Source: Clostridia bacterium
GTDB taxonomy: Bacteria; Bacillota; Clostridia; Christensenellales; UBA1242
Length of the DNA stretch: 17,266 nt
Direction of reading: 5' to 3'
NCBI GenBank assembly: GCA_023228225.1
Contig: JALOBO010000029.1
Location: 1-17,266 of the forward strand
Every line of letters starts with the position of its first letter. Positions within the stretch are counted from its first letter, which is position 1. A model generated the notes under the pieces. That model saw only the letters and a program-made list of their open reading frames with translations, did not search any database and was not told the DNA's origin. Below, in pieces: positions 5,547 to 10,590 of this stretch. The translations under genes were made by a program, and so were the position numbers.

Positions 5547-5620
5547 AGGCTGTTAGCTCAATTGGTTAGAGCACTTGACTGATACTCAAGAGGTTCTGGG
5601 TTCAACTCCCAGGCAGCCTA
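5547..5620 (+). tRNA. tRNA-Ile (GAT), second copy
   Basis: Acceptor AGGCTGT/GCAGCCT, D arm GCTCAATTGGTTAGAGC, anticodon arm CTTGA-CTGATAC-TCAAG, T arm CTGGG-TTCAACT-CCCAG, A73. Position 38 is C, unlike the first copy. It starts 5 nt after the first copy, so the two are surely cotranscribed. Confidence 0.9.
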
Positions 5621-5623
5621 CAA

Positions 5624-5672
5624 AACGGAAAGATGTTCAGCAACGTTATTCCCGTTCAAGTTTAAACGTTGC
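5624..5672 (+). ncRNA. Candidate H-type pseudoknot RNA between tRNA-Ile and tRNA-Asn
   Basis: Stem 1 AACGG (5624-5628) with CCGTT (5652-5656); stem 2 GCAACGTT (5640-5647) with AACGTTGC (5665-5672), 8 bp perfect. The stems cross, with loops of 11, 4 and 8 nt, a feasible H-type geometry. The element fills the whole gap between two tRNAs. Confidence 0.45.
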
Positions 5673-5677
5673 AATAT

Positions 5678-5749
5678 TCTCTTATGGTGAAATGGTTATC
5701 ACGTGGGACTGTTAATCCCTTGTTTCTGGTTCGAGTCCAGGTGAGAGAG
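5678..5749 (+). tRNA. tRNA-Asn (GTT)
   Basis: Acceptor TCTCTTA/TGAGAGA, D arm GTGAAATGGTTATCAC, anticodon arm TGGGA-CTGTTAA-TCCCT (T-T at 27-43), T arm TCTGG-TTCGAGT-CCAGG, G73. Confidence 0.9.
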
Positions 5750-5797
5750 CAAATTTGGTAAAGCATATGAATATATAAATTATAAAATAAAAATCAT

Positions 5798-6460
5798 ATG
5801 CACAACCAAAAAATTAAATGTCCGCATTGTAATAAAGAATATTCAAAACATGGTATAGGAACGCATATTTGGCGCGTTCACGGCGATGGAAAAGAATTTG
5901 ACCCCAATGAAGGATTTAAAAAAGGAACTAGAAAACAATGGAACAATGGAAAGACAAAAGAAACCGATGAACGAGTTGCGAATAATGGAAATTCATATTC
6001 TATTGCACATAAAGAAGGCAGAATAAAAACATGGTGCGAAGGATTAACAAAAGAAACTGACGAACGTATCGCAGCAATATCAAAAGTTGTTGCTGAATCA
6101 GTTTTAACTAAAGTAAAAAATGGAACTTGGCATTTATCATTTGCACATTCTAGAATTATTGAATATAATGGAATTAAGTTTCATGGGTCTTGGGAAGTTG
6201 CGTACGCAAAATATCTTGACGCAAACAACATTAAATGGCGTAGACCTACTGAACGATTTGAATATTACTTTGAAAATAAGAAACGTCATTATACACCAGA
6301 TTTTTATTTAATAGATGAAAAAAAGTATATTGAAATAAAAGGATATCCTACTGATAAAGATAGAGCAAAATGGCAAAATTTTCCATTAGATTTACAAATT
6401 ATATTAGGTAAAGAATTATTTGAAATGAAACTTATTGAACATTATAAAGAAATAAAATAA
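5798..6460 (+). CDS. PD-(D/E)XK homing endonuclease with N-terminal zinc finger (copy 2)
   Basis: 220 residues, a diverged paralogue of 4558-5214. Finger CPHC at 8-11, H23 and H28 in HIWRVH. Two TKETDER segments (at 53-59 and 84-90) form an internal repeat that may be duplicated DNA-contacting units in place of the NUMOD3-like motif. The nuclease core has E133 in GSWEVAYA, YTPDFY with P167-D168, and IEIKGY with E179-K181. The gene starts 48 nt after tRNA-Asn and ends one base before a 3' half of an Asn-like tRNA (6462-6500), indicating insertion at a tRNA-Asn-type gene with a donor tRNA fragment carried along. The leader GAATATATAAATTATAAAAT matches that of copy 1. Confidence 0.82.
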   Translation: MHNQKIKCPHCNKEYSKHGIGTHIWRVHGDGKEFDPNEGFKKGTRKQWNNGKTKETDERVANNGNSYSIAHKEGRIKTWCEGLTKETDERIAAISKVVAESVLTKVKNGTWHLSFAHSRIIEYNGIKFHGSWEVAYAKYLDANNIKWRRPTERFEYYFENKKRHYTPDFYLIDEKKYIEIKGYPTDKDRAKWQNFPLDLQIILGKELFEMKLIEHYKEIK

Positions 6461-6461
6461 C

Positions 6462-6500
6462 GGCAATCCTTGGCGTAGGTTCAAGTCCTTCTGGGAGAGC
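6462..6500 (+). pseudogene. 3' half of an Asn-like tRNA (orphan)
   Basis: AATCC (anticodon stem 3' side), TTGGC, T arm GTAGG-TTCAAGT-CCTTC (one mismatch), then TGGGAGA-G. It aligns with the 3' half of tRNA-Asn 5678-5749 (AATCCCTTG... GAGAGAG), but its acceptor strand needs TCTCCCA, which is absent nearby. It abuts the stop codon of the homing gene. Confidence 0.6.
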
Positions 6501-6501
6501 T

Positions 6502-6616
6502 AGTTACATGGTGTAATGGCAACATGCTTAAAAATTGAATCTGCATAAAGATTCTATTCAGCAACCAATATTTCCCTGTCACGGAAGAGTTTCAGGTTCG
6601 ATTCCTGATGTAACTA
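6502..6616 (+). tRNA. tRNA-Asp (GTC) split by a 44-nt insertion in the anticodon stem
   Basis: Acceptor AGTTACA/TGTAACT perfect, T arm TCAGG-TTCGATT-CCTGA, A73, anticodon loop CTGTCAC (6576-6582). The 3' anticodon strand GGAAG (6583-6587) needs CTTCC. C6527-T6528 and T6573-C-C6575 supply it if 6529-6572 is removed, giving a 71-nt tRNA. Run-on T residues leave the exact junction ambiguous by 1-2 nt. An unspliced stem TTTCC/GGAAG is also possible, but it would leave the D and anticodon arms 45 nt apart. Confidence 0.8.
6529..6572 (+). other. tRNA insertion element A (44 nt)
   Basis: Starts TAAAAATT, forms GAATCT-GCATAA-AGATTC, then TATTCAGCAACCAATATT. Outside the hairpin, TTG can pair with CAG across a small bulge. 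It aligns throughout with the insertion in tRNA-Arg (7966-8019). It is too short for a self-splicing intron of any known class. Confidence 0.7.
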
Positions 6617-6629
6617 CAAATAAAAAATG

Positions 6630-6723
6630 TGCGCCGCATACGCTCTATTTTCAATATCGAGCGGTGTTCCCATGAGTTTCATTCTATATGAAACTATTGT
6701 TGAATCAAATCATGCGCAGGAAC
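6630..6723 (+). ncRNA. Candidate pseudoknotted RNA upstream of tRNA-Trp
   Basis: Hairpins CGCTC/GAGCG (about 6641-6663) and GTTTCAT/ATGAAAC (6676-6682, 6688-6694). TGCGC (6630-6634) pairs with GCGCA (6714-6718) and GTTCC (6666-6670) with GGAAC (6719-6723); these two cross, implying a pseudoknot. No protein is encoded. Confidence 0.4.
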
Positions 6724-6727
6724 GTAA

Positions 6728-6746
6728 CGAAATCTAATAAATTTCG
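6728..6746 (+). other. Isolated hairpin with 7-base loop
   Basis: CGAAAT-CTAATAA-ATTTCG, 6 bp with a loop that looks like an anticodon loop (C, T, then AAT). No D or T arm accompanies it. It lies 6 nt before tRNA-Trp. Confidence 0.4.
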
Positions 6747-6752
6747 CAATAC

Positions 6753-6825
6753 ACGTCTGTGGCCCAATTGGTGGGGCAGCGGTCTCCAAAACCGAAGGTT
6801 CCAGGTTCGAGTCCTGGCAGGCGTG
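6753..6825 (+). tRNA. tRNA-Trp (CCA)
   Basis: Acceptor ACGTCTG/CAGGCGT, D arm GCCC-AATTGGTG-GGGC, anticodon arm CGGT-CTCCAAA-ACCG, T arm CCAGG-TTCGAGT-CCTGG, G73 as usual for bacterial Trp. Confidence 0.92.
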
Positions 6826-6890
6826 CAAAAGGAATGTCAACCTTTTTGAAAAAATGATGTAGGGGGCGCGGCCTGAAAAACGCGCGATAT

Positions 6891-7035
6891 AGGGAGTTAG
6901 TTTAAAATGAGGCAAGACGACAGATGCTGAAAGGCTGAAACATTGTTTCTAGCGTAAAACAACAGGCGGCCAAGCCTGTAGATGGTAAAGATTTTGTACA
7001 TCGTATGGAATTGGGTTCGAATCCCTCACACCCTG
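6891..7035 (+). tRNA. tRNA-Thr (TGT) split by a 68-nt insertion in the anticodon stem
   Basis: Acceptor AGGGAGT/ACACCCT (one A-A mismatch), TA, D arm GTTT-AAAATGAGGCA-AGAC, G26. A6920-C6921 plus G6990-A-T6992 make ACGAT, which pairs perfectly with ATCGT (7000-7004) around loop TTTGTAC; 6922-6989 is the insertion. The T stem (TTGGG/CCCTC) has two mismatches and the variable region six bases, so the tRNA may be partly decayed. The insertion site is the same as in tRNA-Arg and tRNA-Asp. Confidence 0.55.
6922..6989 (+). other. tRNA insertion element C (68 nt)
   Basis: Contains CTGAAAC-ATT-GTTTC followed by TAGCG and AACAAC, reminiscent of the CTGAA-hairpin-CAGCAAC plan of the other two, plus an extra hairpin CAGGC-GGCCAA-GCCTG. 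Relationship by sequence is weak; by position it is exact. Confidence 0.45.
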
Positions 7036-7050
7036 CTAAAATATTTAATT

Positions 7051-7245
7051 ATGTCAAATTGGAAATGTAATTTATTAGGACATGATTGGAACACTGAAAA
7101 TAAATGTAAACATCACTGCAATAGAAAAGGATGTTTAAATGAAAGAGTTCTAATGTATAAAAGATATGGGAAGATTGATGAACCCGCATGTATGTGGGTT
7201 GAAATTGATTGGAATAGAATTTTAAGTCCTGGATATTTTATTTAA
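7051..7245 (+). CDS. Small zinc-binding protein, DUF1660-like (64 aa)
   Basis: The ATG at 7051 is chosen over an in-frame upstream ATG at 6982 because the latter lies inside the split tRNA-Thr. The product starts MSNWKCNLLGHDWN and has C6, the GHDW segment, then CKHHCNRKGC, so it holds enough Cys and His for one zinc site. A CxLxGHxW start followed by a Cys cluster is typical of DUF1660-type small prophage proteins. No catalytic domain is visible. It lies 15 nt after tRNA-Thr with no promoter of its own and so is probably read from the tRNA transcript. Confidence 0.65.
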   Translation: MSNWKCNLLGHDWNTENKCKHHCNRKGCLNERVLMYKRYGKIDEPACMWVEIDWNRILSPGYFI

Positions 7246-7250
7246 TAAAA

Positions 7251-7279
7251 TTGAAACTATTAAAAAGTTCTGTATATAA
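7251..7279 (+). promoter_or_regulatory. Phage-type promoter of the YqeY-like gene
   Basis: TTGAAACTATTAAAAAGTTC followed by TGTATATAA, 21 nt before the ATG at 7301. Confidence 0.7.
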
Positions 7280-7300
7280 ATAACAATTAAATTAAAAACA

Positions 7301-7711
7301 ATGACACTCAAGGAAACAATTGCAACTGACCGTATGACGGCAATGAAACAAGGAAATTCTGTTCAAAAAAATGTTTTATCGACATTACTTTCTGAAGTTG
7401 ATAAAAAATCAAAAGAACCAAAACGTGAATCACCAATTGTTTCAGATACAGAAGTGCAAGTTATTATCAAAAAGTTAATATCATCAAATATTGAATGTAA
7501 TGTAACTGATGAAAATATATATCTTGAATGTTATTTGCCGAAAATGTTAAACGAATCAGAATTACAAAAAATTATCGAAAAACAAATTAAAGATAATTCA
7601 TATAGTTCAATGAAAGACATGGGTAAAATAATGTCGTATTTAACATCAAATTATACAGGTCAATACGACGGTAAAGTTGCAAGTGAACTAGTGAAAAAAT
7701 CTTTTATTTAA
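7301..7711 (+). CDS. YqeY / GatB C-terminal-domain-like protein
   Basis: 136 residues. The start (LKETIATDRMTAMKQGN) and especially the end (SSMKDMGKIMSYLTSN at 102-117, then GQYDGKVASELVKK) match the YqeY family, which shares its helical C-terminal domain with GatB of the tRNA-dependent amidotransferase. YLPKMLNESEL at 78-88 is the family's central hinge. The middle is about 10 residues shorter than in cellular YqeY. GatB uses this domain to bind the tRNA of Glu-tRNA(Gln), so a tRNA-binding or tRNA-metabolism role is likely, but the free-standing protein has no proven activity. Location inside a phage tRNA array supports that idea. It has its own phage-type promoter and ends before a 26-codon ORF and a terminator. 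Confidence 0.85.
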   Translation: MTLKETIATDRMTAMKQGNSVQKNVLSTLLSEVDKKSKEPKRESPIVSDTEVQVIIKKLISSNIECNVTDENIYLECYLPKMLNESELQKIIEKQIKDNSYSSMKDMGKIMSYLTSNYTGQYDGKVASELVKKSFI

Positions 7712-7774
7712 AAGAATATATAATACTGATAATACAAAAAAAGTTAAACTAATAAAACATAACAATCTTCGAAA

Positions 7775-7855
7775 ATGAAAACAATCATAACAATAAAACG
7801 TAGAACAATAAAACGTATGATGAGAAAGATGATAATCTTCTCAAACCAGGTATGA
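7775..7855 (+). CDS. Possible small basic peptide (26 aa)
   Basis: ATG at 7775, TGA at 7853-7855; product starts MKTIITIKRRTIKRMMRK. Strongly basic. It lies directly before a terminator, which gives it a plausible transcription unit with the YqeY-like gene. Length alone does not exclude chance. Confidence 0.35.
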   Translation: MKTIITIKRRTIKRMMRKMIIFSNQV

Positions 7856-7879
7856 TAATGTTTAAATAAGAATATTCTC

Positions 7880-7911
7880 AAGGTCCTGGTTTTTAATCAG
7901 GACCTTTTTTT
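7880..7911 (+). terminator. Rho-independent terminator
   Basis: AAGGTCCTG (7880-7888) pairs with CAGGACCTT (7898-7906), followed by TTTTT. It ends the YqeY unit just before the second tRNA block. Confidence 0.88.
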
Positions 7912-7937
7912 GTCCGTTTATTAAAGAAAAAACATAT

Positions 7938-8064
7938 TGCGAGGTAGCTCAGTTGGTAGAGCACGTATTCAAAAAACTGAAATCTGATTAAAGATTTCAT
8001 ACAGCAACAAATACGAAATAGACTCCTAATCTCGTGGTCGTCGGTTCGAGTCCGGCCCTCGCAA
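7938..8064 (+). tRNA. tRNA-Arg (CCT) split by a 54-nt insertion in the anticodon stem
   Basis: Acceptor TGCGAGG/CCTCGCA, D arm GCTCAGTTGGTAGAGC, T arm GTCGG-TTCGAGT-CCGGC and A73 are perfect. The 3' anticodon strand TCTCG (8030-8034) needs CGAGA; C7964-G7965 and A8020-G-A8022 supply it on either side of 7966-8019. Loop CTCCTAA. Removing the insert gives a 73-nt tRNA without any mismatch, and the junction between bases 28 and 29 is unambiguous. Confidence 0.9.
7966..8019 (+). other. tRNA insertion element B (54 nt)
   Basis: Core ACTGAAATCT-GATTAA-AGATTTC, then ATACAGCAACAAATACG. The hairpin GAAATCT/AGATTTC is 7 bp; CTG pairs with CAG below a 3-nt bulge; TATT plus the upstream exon CG pairs with AATACG near the insert end, so the folded precursor competes with the mature anticodon stem. 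Clearly related to element A (6529-6572). Confidence 0.8.
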
Positions 8065-8086
8065 CAAATTGAAATTGAAAACATAT

Positions 8087-8178
8087 CGCGAGTTGGAGAA
8101 GTTAGGTCATCTCACCTGCCTCATAAGCACGGAGTCCCTTAATTAGGGTATACACAGGTTCGAATCCTGTACTCGCTA
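8087..8178 (+). tRNA. tRNA-Met (CAT), initiator-like, with 17-nt variable-region insertion
   Basis: Acceptor CGCGAGT/ACTCGCT with an unpaired C1-T72, D stem GAGA/TCTC (A11-T24 as in initiators), loop CTCATAA, stem CCTGC/GCACG with a C-C mismatch at 28-42, T arm ACAGG-TTCGAAT-CCTGT, A73. After the normal 5-base variable loop GAGTC, 17 extra bases (8137-8153) follow, with a CCCT/AGGG hairpin that uses the last C of the loop. Lacks the GGG/CCC run of true initiators. Confidence 0.8.
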
Positions 8179-8192
8179 CAAAAATAACATAT

Positions 8193-8265
8193 CGTGGTGT
8201 AGGGTATTGGTCCCCTAGCGAGTCTCATAAACTTGCCAATATGCGTTCGATTCGCATCACCGCAA
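8193..8265 (+). tRNA. tRNA-Met (CAT), initiator-like acceptor
   Basis: Acceptor CGTGGTG/CACCGCA with C1-A72 unpaired, the classical bacterial initiator mismatch. D stem AGGG/CCCT (purine at 11), with only one base between acceptor and D arm. Anticodon arm CGAGT-CTCATAA-ACTTG, T arm ATGCG-TTCGATT-CGCAT, A73. No GGG/CCC run. Confidence 0.82.
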
Positions 8266-8277
8266 CAAAACATAAAT

Positions 8278-8350
8278 GGCGAGGTAGCTCAGTTGGCAGA
8301 GCGCGGGTGTCATAAACCTGAGGTCACCAGTTCGAACCTGGTCCTCGCTA
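8278..8350 (+). tRNA. tRNA with CAT anticodon (elongator Met or Ile2)
   Basis: Acceptor GGCGAGG/CCTCGCT, D arm GCTCAGTTGGCAGAGC (C11-G24, elongator type), anticodon arm CGGGT-GTCATAA-ACCTG, T arm ACCAG-TTCGAAC-CTGGT, A73. Met versus lysidine-modified Ile cannot be decided by eye. Confidence 0.9.
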
Positions 8351-8405
8351 CATATAAATTATTAAAAAGTAAATAAAATGAAGAAGTACAAAAAACATAA
8401 CTGAT

Positions 8406-8443
8406 AAGTAACTTACGGATACGTGACAATCTACGAGTTGCTT
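8406..8443 (+). ncRNA. Hairpin element with 8-bp stem before tRNA-Lys
   Basis: AAGTAACT (8406-8413) pairs with AGTTGCTT (8436-8443), one G-T. The loop is 22 nt. It lies 12 nt before tRNA-Lys. No ORF longer than 8 codons is present in the 105-nt gap. Confidence 0.4.
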
Positions 8444-8455
8444 TTAATAATAATT

Positions 8456-8526
8456 GCAATCGTAGCAAAGCGGCCATGCTCTGGGCCTTTAACCCGGCGA
8501 GGTGAGTTCGACTCTCACCGGTTGCA
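8456..8526 (+). tRNA. tRNA-Lys (TTT), standard form
   Basis: Acceptor GCAATCG/CGGTTGC, D arm GCA...TGC, anticodon arm CTGGG-CCTTTAA-CCCGG, T arm GTGAG-TTCGACT-CTCAC, A73. Confidence 0.92.
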
Positions 8527-8532
8527 CAACAC

Positions 8533-8619
8533 GTATCTGTGGCCGAGTAGGAACGAGGCACCACACTTTTAATGTGGGATTCCAAAAGATGTACGTGGGT
8601 TCGAGTCCCACCGGATACA
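8533..8619 (+). tRNA. tRNA with Lys anticodon (TTT) on a class II-like body
   Basis: Acceptor GTATCTG/CGGATAC perfect, 3-bp D stem GCC/GGC with a 12-base loop (GAGTAGGAACGA), anticodon arm CCACA-CTTTTAA-TGTGG, 17-base variable region (8578-8594), T arm GTGGG-TTCGAGT-CCCAC, A73. The short D stem, large D loop and long variable region are those of Leu/Ser tRNAs, yet the anticodon is Lys. The variable region forms no strong stem. What amino acid it accepts cannot be stated. Confidence 0.8.
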
Positions 8620-8676
8620 CTTCGAACTATATGAACTTGATTAAAAACTTTTAATCATTTGAATATATAAAATAAA

Positions 8677-9492
8677 ATGGTAAATAAAATTTGTGAAAAT
8701 TGTGGAAAACCGAATAGCGGCGAATACGGTTCAGGAAGATTTTGTTCTGCAAAATGTTCAAGATCTTTTAGTACGAAAGATAAACGGAAAGAAATAAATG
8801 AAAAAGTAAAACAAACTTTTAAATTAACAAGACATGTACGAATAGATTTATGCGATTGTGGCAAAAACTGTGATAACGGCAAATGCATATGTTCGGATTG
8901 TTCTCCGTATCGAATGAATAAAGAATTATTCAATAAGTTAAATATTGATACAAAAGATTTAAAGATGGCTAATGATATTGCAATAAATAAGTTGAAAAAA
9001 ATGTACTTTGATGATAATATGTCGTCATGCCAAATATATGAGAAATACAAAATTAAAGAAAACTCACTTTTTAATTTTTTTAAAAAGAACGGCATAAATT
9101 TAAGAGATAATAAAAAAGCAGGTGTACTTGCATTGTTACAAAATAGGCGAACGCTATTACCAAACAATTTTAAGTTTCATAGTGAATGGCATGAATCGTG
9201 GGATAATAAAAAAATGTTTTTAAGAAGTTCTTATGAAAAGAAATTTGCGGAACACTTGGATAAACTAAAAATAGTGTATGAAGTAGAATCAAAACGTGTA
9301 TCATATGAATATGATAATACGATTCATGTTTACATTCCTGATTTTTATATACCATCATTGAATTTAATTGTTGAAACAAAATGTTCGTATTTTATGAACA
9401 AAGAATTAGAACAAAATACTGCTAAGTTAAAAGCGGTAGAAGATTTAGGATATAAAGTATTATTGCTTCTCGATGGCGAAATAAATTTTTAA
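8677..9492 (+). CDS. PD-(D/E)XK homing endonuclease with zinc-ribbon N-terminus
   Basis: 271 residues. The N-terminus has a four-Cys knuckle (C6, C9, C23, C27 in CENCGK and FCSAKC), then a second Cys cluster at 59-75 (CDCGKNC ... CICSDC). A helix-turn-helix-like stretch is at 115-140 (MSSCQIYEKYKIKENSLFNF). The nuclease part has SSYEKKFAEHL (184-194) with a candidate Glu, YIPDFYIP with P221-D222, and VETKC with E233-K235. Compared with the two finger-type copies upstream the catalytic core is alike but the DNA-binding half is different, so the core has been recombined with other modules. It lies between tRNA-Lys (8533) and tRNA-Arg (9511) and carries the same TTTGAATATATAAAATAAA leader just before its ATG. 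Confidence 0.8.
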   Translation: MVNKICENCGKPNSGEYGSGRFCSAKCSRSFSTKDKRKEINEKVKQTFKLTRHVRIDLCDCGKNCDNGKCICSDCSPYRMNKELFNKLNIDTKDLKMANDIAINKLKKMYFDDNMSSCQIYEKYKIKENSLFNFFKKNGINLRDNKKAGVLALLQNRRTLLPNNFKFHSEWHESWDNKKMFLRSSYEKKFAEHLDKLKIVYEVESKRVSYEYDNTIHVYIPDFYIPSLNLIVETKCSYFMNKELEQNTAKLKAVEDLGYKVLLLLDGEINF

Positions 9493-9510
9493 AGATGGAC
9501 AACAATAAAT

Positions 9511-9582
9511 GCCTCCGTAGTTCAACGGATAGAACGAGAAACTTCTAATTTCTAAATTCAGGTTCGATTCCTGGTGGGGGTA
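9511..9582 (+). tRNA. tRNA-Arg (TCT), first copy
   Basis: Acceptor GCCTCCG/TGGGGGT (several G-T), D arm GTTCAACGGATAGAAC, anticodon arm AGAAA-CTTCTAA-TTTCT, T arm TCAGG-TTCGATT-CCTGG, A73. Confidence 0.9.
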
Positions 9583-9599
9583 CAATAATTGCAAAATAT

Positions 9600-9672
9600 G
9601 CACTATAGCTCAATGGATTAGAGCAGCGCACTTCTAATGCGCAGGTTGAATGTTCGACTCATTCTAGGTGTA
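9600..9672 (+). tRNA. tRNA-Arg (TCT), second copy, imperfect acceptor
   Basis: D arm GCTCAATGGATTAGAGC, anticodon arm GCGCA-CTTCTAA-TGCGC and T arm GAATG-TTCGACT-CATTC are perfect. The acceptor is poor at its base: GCACTA against the 3' strand leaves an A-A at the inner end and one extra base. Possibly a decaying duplicate of the Arg-TCT tRNA 17 nt upstream, or one that tolerates a 6-bp acceptor. Confidence 0.8.
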
Positions 9673-9734
9673 CAAGATATAGCACAAACGACTTGACAAA
9701 AGTTAAGATTTGAATTTGATATATAAAATAAACT

Positions 9735-10586
9735 ATGTGGACATGCAGATTTTGCAATAAGGAATTTGATTTTGATACAAATGAACATGGAAAAAAAGGT
9801 GGACATGCAAAACATTGTTTATCTAATCCAAATTATGAAATAAATAAAGAAAAAATGAAACTTAGCGTAGAAGTTTCAAAGAAAACTAGAGAAATAAATA
9901 AAGCAAATGGTAAAGTGTATGGACATAATCATACAGAAGAACAGCGTAAACATTTATCAGAAAAAAGGAAAGAATACTTAAGAAATAACCCAGACGCACA
10001 TGTATGGAAGCGAGCAACAAAATTTAAGTCGGGACCATGCGAATATTTGAAAAGTTATTTAAAAGAAAATAATATAGAATTTGAAGAAGAAGTGTCAATA
10101 TCTCATGATAGATTTTTTTCAATTGATATTTTGATTCCATCTAAAAATTTAATATTAGAAGTAAATGGAAATCAACATTATAATTCAGATGGCAGTTTAT
10201 CAGATTATTATAAAGAACGACATGAGTATTTATTAATGAAAGGATTTAATGTAATAGAGATTCATTATTCTAAAGTTTATAACAAAGAAGAAATATTTAG
10301 TATAATTCAAAATGTCAAGGAACAATCTATAATTTTGCCATTCCGTATGAAGGAAAAAATAATGCCAAAATATGGAACGAAAGAAAAATATCTAGATGCT
10401 AGGCGCGTATTAGCAGAAGAAAAAGAAATAGAAAATATAGAGAAAGTAAGAAACTCGGACATAGACTTTACAAAATATGGTTGGTCAACGCAAGTTGCAT
10501 TGTTGATTAATAAAGGAAAAATAAGTAATTATATGAAAAAGTATCTTCCTGATATATATGAAATCGCATTTAAAAGAAAACATTAG
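9735..10586 (+). CDS. Vsr/DUF559-fold homing endonuclease with zinc finger and NUMOD3-like motif
   Basis: 283 residues. Zinc finger at the N-terminus (C4, C7, H24, then H27/C28 in GGHAKHC). A NUMOD3-like GHNHTEEQRKHLSEKRKEY at 63-81. The nuclease core around 100-195 has SIDILIP with D131, LEVNGNQHY with E142 and H148, D157, and ERHEYLLMKGFNVIEIHY. That pattern (D...ExxGxxHY...D...R...L...G) is the DUF559/Vsr-like fold used by some phage homing enzymes. The C-terminal 85 residues (FTKYGWSTQVALLINK) look like an additional DNA-binding module. It stops in TAG 4 nt before the next ORF. The leader TTTGATATATAAAATAAA links it to the other homing genes although the catalytic core is unrelated in detail. 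Confidence 0.83.
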   Translation: MWTCRFCNKEFDFDTNEHGKKGGHAKHCLSNPNYEINKEKMKLSVEVSKKTREINKANGKVYGHNHTEEQRKHLSEKRKEYLRNNPDAHVWKRATKFKSGPCEYLKSYLKENNIEFEEEVSISHDRFFSIDILIPSKNLILEVNGNQHYNSDGSLSDYYKERHEYLLMKGFNVIEIHYSKVYNKEEIFSIIQNVKEQSIILPFRMKEKIMPKYGTKEKYLDARRVLAEEKEIENIEKVRNSDIDFTKYGWSTQVALLINKGKISNYMKKYLPDIYEIAFKRKH

Positions 10587-10590
10587 AATT

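Noticed and set aside
6982..7050. Upstream start for the small zinc protein
   Set aside because: This in-frame extension lies inside the 3' part of tRNA-Thr, so the ATG at 7051 was preferred.
6502..8064. Group I or group II introns in the tRNAs
   Set aside because: Inserts of 44-68 nt are too short for any catalytic core, and the site is in the stem, not the anticodon loop.
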